Origin: Duganella aceris
Lineage (GTDB): Bacteria > Pseudomonadota > Gammaproteobacteria > Burkholderiales > Burkholderiaceae_D
Direction: 5' to 3'
DNA length: 64,000 nucleotides
Assembly: GCF_011090165.1 (NCBI RefSeq)
Contig: NZ_JAADJT010000005.1
Location: 372,001-436,000, forward strand
How positions within the stretch are numbered: position 1 is the first letter of the stretch; the number at the start of each line of letters is the position of its first letter. Both the position numbers and the translations under genes were made by a program. Shown one piece after another: positions 51,501 to 58,705 of the stretch. Below the pieces are notes generated by a model, which was given only the letters and a program-made list of their open reading frames with translations, was not told the DNA's origin and searched no databases.

Positions 51501-52740
51501 TGGGCTGCCGGTGCTGTTCGACGGCATCAGTGTCGACGTCAGCACGCACAAACACGCCGAGCTGGAGTTGCAACGGCTGGCGAGCGCGGTGACCGAGCGC
51601 AATCGCTTGCAGAGCGAGTTCCTGTTTACGCTGGCGCACGAGTTGCGCAATCCGCTGGCGCCGATCCGCGCCGGGCTGGAGCTGATGGCGGCCGGCGGGA
51701 AGACGGCGTCGACCGTGGATTTGCAGGGCATGATGCGGCGCCAGGTGGATCATATGGTGCATCTGGTGGACGATCTGTTGGATACGGCGCGGCTGGCGGA
51801 GGGCAAGGTGGCGCTCCGGTGCGACGGCGTGACCTTGGCCGAGGTGGTGACCGATGCGGTCGAGATCAGCACGCCGCTGCTCGACGGCGCCGGGCATCGT
51901 CTGTTGCTGGATCTGCCGGCGGCGCCGGTTGCGTTGTATGCCGACCGTCACCGCATCGCGCAGGTGCTGAGCAACTTGATCAACAACGCGGCCAAATATA
52001 CGCCGCCTGGTGGGCGTATCGAGGTGGCGGCGGTGGTCGAGGGTGGCGAGGCGGTCATCTCGGTGTCGGACAACGGGGTCGGCATCGCGCCGCATTTCCT
52101 GGCGTCGGTGTTCGACATGTACGCGCAGGCGCAGGGCGCGGAGTTGCTGGCGCAAGGCGGCTTGGGCGTGGGCTTGCATCTGGTGCAGCAGCTGGTGCAA
52201 CTGCACGGCGGGCGGGTGGCGGCGCACAGCGCCGGCATCGGCCAGGGCAGTCGCTTCACCGTGTGGCTGCCGTTGCCCGGACAGCCGGCGGCGGCGGCCG
52301 GGACGCCGTCGTCAGTGGCGTCGCCGGCCTTGCCTGATCGGCAGTCGGCGGGCGGCGATGGGGCGGCGCAAGGTCTCAACGTGCTGGTGGTGGACGACAA
52401 TGTCGACGCCGCCGAGACGCTGGCCGCGCTGCTGGAGTTCTACGGCCACCAGGTCAGCGTGGCGCACAGCGGCACCGCCGCGCTGAGCCGCGGCGCCGAG
52501 CTCCTGCCGCGCGTCGTGTTCCTCGATATCGGCCTGCCTGACATGAGCGGCTTCGACGCCGCGCTGGCGCTGCGCAAGATCGACGGCATGGCGCAGGCGA
52601 AAATCATCGCGCTGACAGGCTGGGGCACCGACGCAGACAAGCAACGCTCCAGCGCGGCCGGCTTCGACCTGCACTTGACCAAGCCGGTCGACTTCGACCA
52701 CGTCCGCGACGTGCTGACCCGGATCGCCGCCGAGGGCTAG
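48526..52740 (+). CDS. Double-core hybrid sensor histidine kinase
   Basis: A 1404-residue soluble hybrid kinase with no membrane segment. The order is PAS-like (about 10-165), GAF-like (about 170-335), HisKA (VSHEFRTPLTLIL near 360), HATPase, a receiver (LIADDNNDMRAYL, Asp in LLSDVMMPRLDG near 685-697), two PAS domains (about 775-1015), a second HisKA (LAHELRNPLAPI near 1035), a second HATPase (DNGVGIAP) and a terminal receiver (VVDDNVDAAETL, Asp in FLDIGLPDMSGFD). Both His boxes and both receiver Asp residues are present. ATG 48526 is preferred to a TTG at 48505. The partner regulator and signal are unknown. Confidence 0.92.
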   Translation: MPSLVPVVPSSDLNWLAGGGEMGALIATIDWSRTPLGPLESWPQSLRTSVSLCLSSTFPILVAWGPEHIQIYNDAYRPICGGKHPEAMGEPFKVCWATALPVVGAKFDRALEGEGTYIHNQQMFLDRDGYLEEAFMTFSFSPIRAESGEVGGIFHPITEATGQVLNARRSQSLRDLSTGLGDARTVEDIGRDLAAQFDQMSLDVPFLLFYQRDADSGQLHLRGHAGIAAGHALAPVVSALDDACWPFAQVAATGKAQQVDGLEQRFGDQRCGPYEEQPRSALVMPLTLPGQQDVFGFLVAGVSACRALDADYHNFYALLNAALNTAVGNVTAYEQEQRRAEELAHIDRAKTAFFSNVSHEFRTPLTLILGPLDDALANDGLAPEQRRRIETTHRNALRLLKLVNSLLDFSRIEAGRVQASYQPLDLAHVTTELAGVFESAMAKGGLSYTLDLPPLPQPVYVDRDMWEKIVFNLLSNAFKFTLAGGVTLTLREHAGMARLSVSDTGGGIPPEELPRTFERFHRIEGAQGRTYEGSGIGLALIQELVRLHGGAIAVHSVVGEGTRFDVDLPFGLAHLPGERIVTPSADGADIAPDTARTGAAFVEEALRWLPDVDEGKAAPARPPAANGEPAMPDLERPRILIADDNNDMRAYLKSLLDAHADVMVCADGEAAFEILLRDPPDLLLSDVMMPRLDGFGLIARIRAHEPLRHLPVILLSARAGEEAKVEGLRAGADDYLVKPFSTSELLARVLRQVMLARERSQQRQEAARQEAYFHTLIDASPVILWTTDADAQTTYLSQRWYDFTGRTSQQDLGVGWLENVHPDDVERVSAAFAAASAAHAPYSADFRLRRHDGVYHWCIDAGMPRFDEQGRPAGFVGTVIDIHARKVLQDRFERVSSAGDVGVWHADAPFDSLRINPQTAEHLGLPGRHNMTVAQWLAAVHGDDRERLAAGVARSLREGTPLEAEFRVAGDAASAAAPRWLRMVGWCDVDEHGLPVLFDGISVDVSTHKHAELELQRLASAVTERNRLQSEFLFTLAHELRNPLAPIRAGLELMAAGGKTASTVDLQGMMRRQVDHMVHLVDDLLDTARLAEGKVALRCDGVTLAEVVTDAVEISTPLLDGAGHRLLLDLPAAPVALYADRHRIAQVLSNLINNAAKYTPPGGRIEVAAVVEGGEAVISVSDNGVGIAPHFLASVFDMYAQAQGAELLAQGGLGVGLHLVQQLVQLHGGRVAAHSAGIGQGSRFTVWLPLPGQPAAAAGTPSSVASPALPDRQSAGGDGAAQGLNVLVVDDNVDAAETLAALLEFYGHQVSVAHSGTAALSRGAELLPRVVFLDIGLPDMSGFDAALALRKIDGMAQAKIIALTGWGTDADKQRSSAAGFDLHLTKPVDFDHVRDVLTRIAAEG

Positions 52741-52834
52741 CGTCGCGCAAGCGTTATTGTCGTAAGTCAACTCTGGCCAGATCTTGCCGGCCTACAATCG
52801 CCTCTCGGCCATCGGCGATCGTGGGGCGAGAGAC

Positions 52835-54301
52835 ATGGGCAAACGCGCAAATGCAGCAGGGCGTCGGCGGACGAGGCAGACGGGCGCCATCGCTATCGTG
52901 TTCGCGCTGATGGTCGGCGGGCTGCTCGCCTTCATCGGCCTGGCGTTGGATCTGGGACGTGTGTATAACCGCCGATCCGAACTGCAGGCGGTCGCCAATG
53001 TCGCGGCAGTGGCCGCCGCCGCACAGCTGAACGGCACGGCCTCCGGCATCGACGCCGCCGCGACCAAGGCCAGCGACGCGGTCAACGAGCTGACCTACCA
53101 ATACAACCAACGCAAGATCGCCTGGAACCGGGACGCGCTATCGTTCGGCGCCTCGCCCAACGGCGGCTGGATCGACGCTGCGGCCGCGCACGACGCCCCG
53201 GCCGGCCTGCTGTACGTCCAGGTCGACACCGCCAGGCTGGGCGCGGCGATGGGCACGCTGGACCTGGTGTTCATGCGCGCCATCTCCGCCGCGCTGACCT
53301 CGACCGACATCGCCGTCAAGGCGGTGGCGGGGCGCTCAGGTATCGACGTCGCGCCGCTGGCGCTGTGCGCGCTGTCGAACACCGCCGCCGCGCCGCGCGC
53401 CAATCCCGGCCCGCCGGCTAATACCGAGCTGGTGGAGTACGGCTTCCGCCGTGGCGTCGGCTACGATCTGATGCAACTCAATCCCAACGGCGTCGCACCC
53501 GAGAACTTCGTCATCGATCCCTTTGCGCCAGCCGGCACGCCCGGATCGGCGGCCGATACCGCAGCCGCCTTCGTCGGCCCCTACGCGTGCACCGGCCAGC
53601 TCGCGATCCCGAGCGTGTCCGGCGGCGCGATCACCGTCGGCCGGCCGTTCCCGCTGGCGTCGCTGTACAAGCAACTCAACTCGCGCTTCGACCAATACGA
53701 CGACGCGCTATGCAGCTACGCCACCGCGCCGCCCGACGCCAATATTCGTTCCTATGCCTTCAATGGCGGCGCGCCGTGGATGGCGACGGCGCCCGACCGG
53801 CAGGCGGCGAAACCGCTGGCGGGCGGCGGCAAGCTGCTGACCGTCGCCGATCCCTGGCCCGCGCCGGCCGGCACCACCGCCGCGATGTACGGGCCGCTGT
53901 GGGCCTACGCCAGGGCGGTGCCGTATGCGTCATATGTGGCCGGCGTTGCGGAGCCGGCCGCCGGCTACGCGAGCTTCGCGCCCGGCGCCTGGAGCACCCT
54001 GTATGCGCCGGGCGCGCCGGCGGCCACGGCCGGCTATCCCGGCGGCGGCTCGACGCCGTACAAGGCGGGCACCAATCTGCTTCCGCCACCGCTCGCGCAT
54101 CGCGGCGTCGCCAACCGGCGCGTATTGAACGTCGCCTTGTTGTCCTGCCCGGTGAGCCCCGGCGCGACCACGACGGCGACCGTGCTCGCGGTCGGCAAAT
54201 TCCTGATGACCGTGCCCGCCACCGCGACCAGCCTGTACGCCGAGTTCGGCGGCGTGGTGCCCGAGCAAGCGCTGGGCGGGCCGATCGAGCTGTATCGATG
54301 A
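52835..54301 (+). CDS. TadG-like pilus/secretion-associated protein
   Basis: A 488-residue protein. The N-terminus carries the TadE/TadG-like block RQTGAIAIVFALMVGGLLAFIGLALDLGRVYNRRSELQAVANVAAVAAAAQL (quoted in part: the membrane helix covers about residues 17-40). A long exported region without a von Willebrand motif that I can see follows. The stop overlaps the start of the TadE-like gene by 4 bp. No flp, tadA, tadB, tadC, cpaB or rcpA gene is nearby. ATG 52835 fits the helix position; the frame extends upstream to 52784 without support. Confidence 0.8.
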   Translation: MGKRANAAGRRRTRQTGAIAIVFALMVGGLLAFIGLALDLGRVYNRRSELQAVANVAAVAAAAQLNGTASGIDAAATKASDAVNELTYQYNQRKIAWNRDALSFGASPNGGWIDAAAAHDAPAGLLYVQVDTARLGAAMGTLDLVFMRAISAALTSTDIAVKAVAGRSGIDVAPLALCALSNTAAAPRANPGPPANTELVEYGFRRGVGYDLMQLNPNGVAPENFVIDPFAPAGTPGSAADTAAAFVGPYACTGQLAIPSVSGGAITVGRPFPLASLYKQLNSRFDQYDDALCSYATAPPDANIRSYAFNGGAPWMATAPDRQAAKPLAGGGKLLTVADPWPAPAGTTAAMYGPLWAYARAVPYASYVAGVAEPAAGYASFAPGAWSTLYAPGAPAATAGYPGGGSTPYKAGTNLLPPPLAHRGVANRRVLNVALLSCPVSPGATTTATVLAVGKFLMTVPATATSLYAEFGGVVPEQALGGPIELYR

Positions 54302-54882
54302 CGCCGGGGAGACAGACCGTGTCGCGACAAACCGGAGCGTTGACCGCCGAGTTCGGGCTGGTGCTGGTGCTGTTCCTGACCATGGCCTGCGCGGTGCTGG
54401 AACTGGCGCGGCTGATCTACCTGTACAACACCTTGCAGGTGGCGACACAGCGCGCCGCCGCGCTGGCGGCGCAGGTCGATTTCCGCGACGCGGCGGCGCT
54501 CGACCAGGTGCGGCGGCAAGCGGTATTGCGCGACTCGGCCGGCGGCCTGTTGCTTGGCGCGCCGGTAACGGACGCGCATATCCGCATCGATTACCTCGCG
54601 CTGTCGAATGCCGGCGGCGTGACGCCGACGCCGATTCCGACACCGGCGCTGCCGTCGTGCCCGGCCAACAACCGGATCGCCTGCATGGCCGATCCCTACG
54701 GCGACAGCTGCATCCGGCTGGTGCGGGCGCGGGTCTGCGATCCGGCGGTGCCGGAGGCCTGCAACGGCGTGCCGTACCAGCCGCTGTTTTCCTTCCTCGG
54801 CATGCGCTTCAACCTGCCGAAGGCCACCGTCGTCACCAGCGCCGAAACGCTGGGGGCGGCCGGCCAGGCGCCATGTCCCTAG
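54298..54882 (+). CDS. TadE-like pseudopilin-type protein
   Basis: A 194-residue protein with a TadE-like N-terminus: RQTGALTAEFGLVLVLFLTM (residues 10-29) with Glu after the Thr-Ala, then a single helix. The C-terminal part carries several Cys (near 120-165 and the last residues), suggesting disulfides in the periplasm. It overlaps the TadG-like gene by 4 bp and converges on the ion channel gene with a 4-bp overlap. It is probably a partner of the TadG-like protein. Confidence 0.8.
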   Translation: MTPGRQTVSRQTGALTAEFGLVLVLFLTMACAVLELARLIYLYNTLQVATQRAAALAAQVDFRDAAALDQVRRQAVLRDSAGGLLLGAPVTDAHIRIDYLALSNAGGVTPTPIPTPALPSCPANNRIACMADPYGDSCIRLVRARVCDPAVPEACNGVPYQPLFSFLGMRFNLPKATVVTSAETLGAAGQAPCP

Positions 54883-55760
54883 ATCGGCAGGGGTTCCCCG
54901 CATTGCTTGCAGAAGCGCGCGGTGTCCTCGTGGCCCTGCGTCATGCAGCGCGTGCAGGTGCGCGACGACCATAGCTGCCGGCCGCGCTGGTGCGCGATCT
55001 CGGAACTGATGATGCCGGTCGGGACCGCCAGGATGCCCCAGCCGAGCAGCATCATGAACGAAGCGATGGCGCGGCCGATGTCGGTCTTCGGCACCAGGTC
55101 GCCGAAGCCCACCGTCGTCATCGTCGAGATCGCCCAATAGACGGCGGTGGGAATGCTGGTGTAGCCGTGCGCCGGGCCTTCAACCACGTACATCACCGTC
55201 CCCAGCAGGAACACGATCAGCATCACCACCGACAGGAAGATGAAGATCTTGCGGCGGCTGGCCAGCAGCGCGTCGCCCAGCATGCCGTATTCCTGGATGT
55301 ACAAGGTCAGCTTAAGGATGCGGAAGATGCGCAGCAGGCGCAGGATACGCACGCCCAGCACCACGTGGGCGCCGGGGATGAACAGCGACAGCCAGCTGGG
55401 CAGGATCGACATCAGGTCGATGACGCCGAAGAAACTGCGCGCATACACGTCCGGCCGCCGCACGCACAGGCAGCGCGCGATGTATTCGATGGTGAACAGC
55501 GCGGTGAAGCACCATTCCGCGATCAGCAGCCAGTCGCCGTAGGCCGCCGCGATCGGCTGTACCGTGGCCAGCACCACCACCAGCACGCTGAGCAGGATGG
55601 CGGCGATCAGCGCCAGGTCGAAGGCGCGCCCGGTCGGCGTGTCGGATTCGAAGATGATCGCGTACAGGCCGGCGCGCCAGCCGTGTTCCGGCTTGCCGAA
55701 GCGTTGATGCGGATCGGCGGAGCGCGTGGCGGGCGCCGGCTGGGCTTGGGGTGTTTTCAT
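54879..55760 (-). CDS. Voltage-gated-type K+ channel with C-terminal zinc ribbon
   Basis: A 293-residue six-helix ion channel. The S4-like segment is RILRLLRIFRILK (138-150), with Arg every third residue. The selectivity filter is TTVGFGD (215-221), typical for K+. After S6, a cytoplasmic tail carries Cys269, Cys272, Cys284 and Cys287 in a CxxC-N11-CxxC zinc-ribbon pattern, not a usual KvAP/KvLm feature. ATG 55760 is preferred; the frame extends 20 codons upstream with weaker codon context. Confidence 0.88.
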   Translation of the reverse strand: MKTPQAQPAPATRSADPHQRFGKPEHGWRAGLYAIIFESDTPTGRAFDLALIAAILLSVLVVVLATVQPIAAAYGDWLLIAEWCFTALFTIEYIARCLCVRRPDVYARSFFGVIDLMSILPSWLSLFIPGAHVVLGVRILRLLRIFRILKLTLYIQEYGMLGDALLASRRKIFIFLSVVMLIVFLLGTVMYVVEGPAHGYTSIPTAVYWAISTMTTVGFGDLVPKTDIGRAIASFMMLLGWGILAVPTGIISSEIAHQRGRQLWSSRTCTRCMTQGHEDTARFCKQCGEPLPI

Positions 55761-55948
55761 GGTGACCTTATCCGAAAGATAATTTTTAGCCGATGGCAAT
55801 TCTGCCGGGCGTATAAACAATTTATATGATGTGGAGCGAGATTTTCCTGTAGGATACCGGCTTCGTCCGCTTTTAGGACGGGTAGTTAATTCTAGGGCAA
55901 AGGATCACGGAGTTCGCGTCCTTCATGTCCCGATCTCTTGGAGACGGA

Positions 55949-57115
55949 ATGGGAGCTTCGCGCCCACAGTTGCAGCGGCCAGTCAGCCTGGTCGTGTTGG
56001 CATGTATTTTTGCCGTGCTGGCCATGGCGGCCACGGAAACGTGGCGCTGGTCGCGCACCGCGCGGCACACCGACGCGCCTGCCCAGGTCGATACGGCCAC
56101 GCCGCCGGCCATCAGCCTGACCGAACTTTCCCGCGCCATGATCCCGATGCCGAAAGGCGTGCCGTCGGCGCACGCCAGCGCGCTGGCCAGCCTGCCGCAC
56201 GGCGACCTGATCGCCTTCTGGTGGGCCGGCAGCCGCGAGAGTGGTCCGGACGTCAAGGTGTACGCGTCCCGCTGGTCCGAAGGCAAGTGGAGCGAGCAAT
56301 GGGAGGTGGCCAGCCGCGAGTCGCTGGGCAAGGTGCTGGGCCACGGCGTGCGCCGCATCGGCAACCCGGTGGCCTGGACCGCCGCCGACGGCACGGTCCA
56401 CCTGTACGTGGTGGCGACCGGGCTCGGCGGCTGGGCCGCGTCGCGCGTGGTGCAGATGGAGTCGCACGACGAGGGCGCCAGTTTCCAGGTGCGCCGTCTG
56501 CTGCCGATGTCCCCCGTGTTCAATACCAGCGTGCTGGTGCGCGCGGCGCCGGTCGGCCTGGCCGACGGCGGCTGGTGGCTGCCGATCTATTTCGAAATCG
56601 GCTATAAATATCCGATGCTGATGTCGTTCAACGCCCAGGGCGAGCCGCAACGCCTGGCGCGCATCGGTTCGCGCAAGCGCTCCTTGCAGCCGACGCTTGT
56701 GCCGGTCTCGGCCACCGAGGTGCGGGCCTGGATGCGCGACAACGGCGCCGACAAGCGCATCCAGCAGGCGGTCAGCCGCGACGGCGGCCAGAGCTGGGAA
56801 GACCTGGGCGCGAGTTCGATGTCCAACCAGGGCACCTCGCTGGCCGTGCTGCGCCTGAGCAGCGGCAGTCTGGTGATGCTGCGCAACCATGGCGATACCC
56901 GCGAAACGCAGCGCAGCTCGCTGTCGCTGTGGCTGTCCAACGACGCCCAGAACTGGACCCAGCTGGCCGACATCGTCAACGGCCAGCCCGGCGACGAATT
57001 CTCGTATCCGGCCATGTTCCAGGTCGGCGACGAACTGCACATCACTTATACGTATCAGCGGCGCGCCATCGCGCACCACCGCCTGAAAATCAATCTGGGG
57101 AAGGACCCGATATGA
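55949..57115 (+). CDS. Sialidase-like (BNR-type) exported protein
   Basis: A 388-residue protein with one N-terminal membrane anchor (about 12-28) and a predicted six-bladed beta-propeller of the sialidase/BNR-like superfamily. Asp-box-like repeats are visible: SHDEGASFQ and SRDGGQSWEDLG. The Arg triad typical of true sialidases cannot be confirmed by eye. GGAG lies 5 nt before ATG 55949; ATG 55925 is an alternative. It starts an operon with two membrane proteins and an LtaS-like enzyme, so a glycan substrate in the periplasm is plausible. Confidence 0.78.
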   Translation: MGASRPQLQRPVSLVVLACIFAVLAMAATETWRWSRTARHTDAPAQVDTATPPAISLTELSRAMIPMPKGVPSAHASALASLPHGDLIAFWWAGSRESGPDVKVYASRWSEGKWSEQWEVASRESLGKVLGHGVRRIGNPVAWTAADGTVHLYVVATGLGGWAASRVVQMESHDEGASFQVRRLLPMSPVFNTSVLVRAAPVGLADGGWWLPIYFEIGYKYPMLMSFNAQGEPQRLARIGSRKRSLQPTLVPVSATEVRAWMRDNGADKRIQQAVSRDGGQSWEDLGASSMSNQGTSLAVLRLSSGSLVMLRNHGDTRETQRSSLSLWLSNDAQNWTQLADIVNGQPGDEFSYPAMFQVGDELHITYTYQRRAIAHHRLKINLGKDPI

Positions 57116-57846
57116 GCTTGCCGGATCTGGCCCTGCAAATAATCTACGGCCGGCTGGCGTGGGCGCTGGTCGCCGCCGCCGTGCTGCTGGCCTTGCTGCC
57201 GGTCGCGTTGCCGAAGCTGATCCCGGCGCCGCGACGCAGGACCATCGCGCTCACCGTCGCCGCCATGGCGGCGCTGATGGCGCTGCCCGGCGCGGCGTCG
57301 CCGGCCTACTCGCTGATCCTGGTGTTCCAGTATCCGAGCGGACTGCTGCTGGGCTGCTGCATGGTCTCGCTGTGGACCCGCTGGCAGGGCAAGCCGGTGC
57401 GCTTCGCCTTGCGTCCTGGCCTGGCGCTGGCGCTGACGCTGGCCGGCCTGGTGCTGTATCTGGACGCGTTCGGCGTACTGGCGCTGGGCTGGTACTACGG
57501 CGGCTTCAGCGCGGTCGGCGCGCCGCTGCTGGCGTGCGCCGTGGCCGCCGCCTGCGCCGTGGCCATCGTGCGCGGCCGCGCCGCCGGCAGCGCCGGGGCG
57601 CTGTTGATCGCCGTGATGCTGTTCTCGCTGCTGCGCCTGCCGACCGGCAACCTGTGGGATGCGCTGCTCGACCCGTTGCTGTGGGCCTGGGCGGCGGGGT
57701 CGGCGATCGCCGCCTTCGCGCGTCGCCAGTCGCTGCGCAAGCTGGCCGCGCTGCCGCCGCTGCTGGAGCCGGCGCCGGTGTTCGCGTCCGAGGCCGATGC
57801 GGAGCTGGTGCCGGTGCACGCGTCCGGCGTCGACAAACAACTTTAA
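57112..57846 (+). CDS. Membrane protein of the sialidase-like operon (unknown function)
   Basis: A 244-residue protein with about seven hydrophobic segments (roughly 15-33, 45-60, 65-85, 100-120, 125-145, 155-175 and 185-200) and a soluble C-terminal tail of about 40 residues. No motif recognised. Its ATG overlaps the sialidase-like stop by 4 bp, so the two are translationally coupled. It may anchor or supply substrate to its partner; that is inference only. Confidence 0.72.
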   Translation: MSLPDLALQIIYGRLAWALVAAAVLLALLPVALPKLIPAPRRRTIALTVAAMAALMALPGAASPAYSLILVFQYPSGLLLGCCMVSLWTRWQGKPVRFALRPGLALALTLAGLVLYLDAFGVLALGWYYGGFSAVGAPLLACAVAAACAVAIVRGRAAGSAGALLIAVMLFSLLRLPTGNLWDALLDPLLWAWAAGSAIAAFARRQSLRKLAALPPLLEPAPVFASEADAELVPVHASGVDKQL

Positions 57847-57868
57847 TAAATAAAGCAAGGGAGTAAGC

Positions 57869-58705
57869 ATGGTAACGAAGAAGTGGTACGTTCATCCGGT
57901 GATCGCGATCGGGGTCATCATCAATATCTTCGTGATGGCGATGGCGCTGTACTGGTCCAAGAACCAGCCGGCGCTGTGGCGTTTGCTGGTCGAGGATGGC
58001 ATCGTCGAATGGATGCAGTTCCTGTGCTTCGCCATGACTTCCGGCCTGCTGGCCTTCCTCGCGGTGGAACAATGGCAGCGCACGCCGAAGATCAATCTGC
58101 AACTGCTGGCCTTCGTCGGCCTGTCGCTGCTGGTCGGCCTGGCCGCGCTGGAAGAGATCAGCTGGTTCCAGCGCATCCTGCACATCGCCTCGCCGGAATA
58201 CTTCATGCAGAACAACCGCCAGGGCGAAACCAATCTGCACAATCTGGCGCTGGGCAAGGGCAGCCTGCACAAGAACATCCTGCTGAAGCTGATCGCCATC
58301 GTCGGCATCACGCACAACATCATCCTGCCGCTGGTGGCGATGAAGCGTCCCGGCGTGCGCACCTTTATCGAGAAGCTGGGCGGTTATCTGCCGCCGCTGC
58401 TGCCGTCGGTGATCTACGTCGCGCTGGTGGCGGTGTCGCACCTGGCGATCGACCATCCGCGCAAGGGCGAGCTGGGCGAAGTGTTCGGCGCCGTGCATTA
58501 CATGACCACCGTGTTCGCGGCCTACTTCATGGGTGTCGGCTACGGCAAGCGTCCGGTGTTCGAGCAGGCCGGCGACGCGCGCCGCGTCTCGACGCTGTTC
58601 GTGATGCTGATGGTCTACCTGTTGTTCATCGCCTGGATCCTCAGCGCCGGCGCCGGCGCGCCGCAGTACATCGCCACCCATCCAGGCTTCGGCGCTGAAC
58701 TATGA
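57869..58705 (+). CDS. Membrane protein of the LtaS-like operon (unknown function)
   Basis: A 278-residue polytopic protein, about seven membrane segments. Conserved-looking polar stretches inside the membrane region (VEDGIVEWMQFLCFA near 41-55 and LEEISWFQRILHIASPEYF near 94-112) suggest a catalytic or binding role, but I know no family with certainty. AAGGGAG lies 8 nt before the ATG. Its stop overlaps the LtaS-like gene by 4 bp. Confidence 0.75.
   Translation: MVTKKWYVHPVIAIGVIINIFVMAMALYWSKNQPALWRLLVEDGIVEWMQFLCFAMTSGLLAFLAVEQWQRTPKINLQLLAFVGLSLLVGLAALEEISWFQRILHIASPEYFMQNNRQGETNLHNLALGKGSLHKNILLKLIAIVGITHNIILPLVAMKRPGVRTFIEKLGGYLPPLLPSVIYVALVAVSHLAIDHPRKGELGEVFGAVHYMTTVFAAYFMGVGYGKRPVFEQAGDARRVSTLFVMLMVYLLFIAWILSAGAGAPQYIATHPGFGAEL

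Noticed and set aside
48535..52227. A 1230-codon minus-strand frame opposite the hybrid kinase
   Set aside because: The composition (Arg, His, Gln, Ala) is typical of antisense reading of GC-rich genes; the plus strand encodes a complete hybrid kinase.
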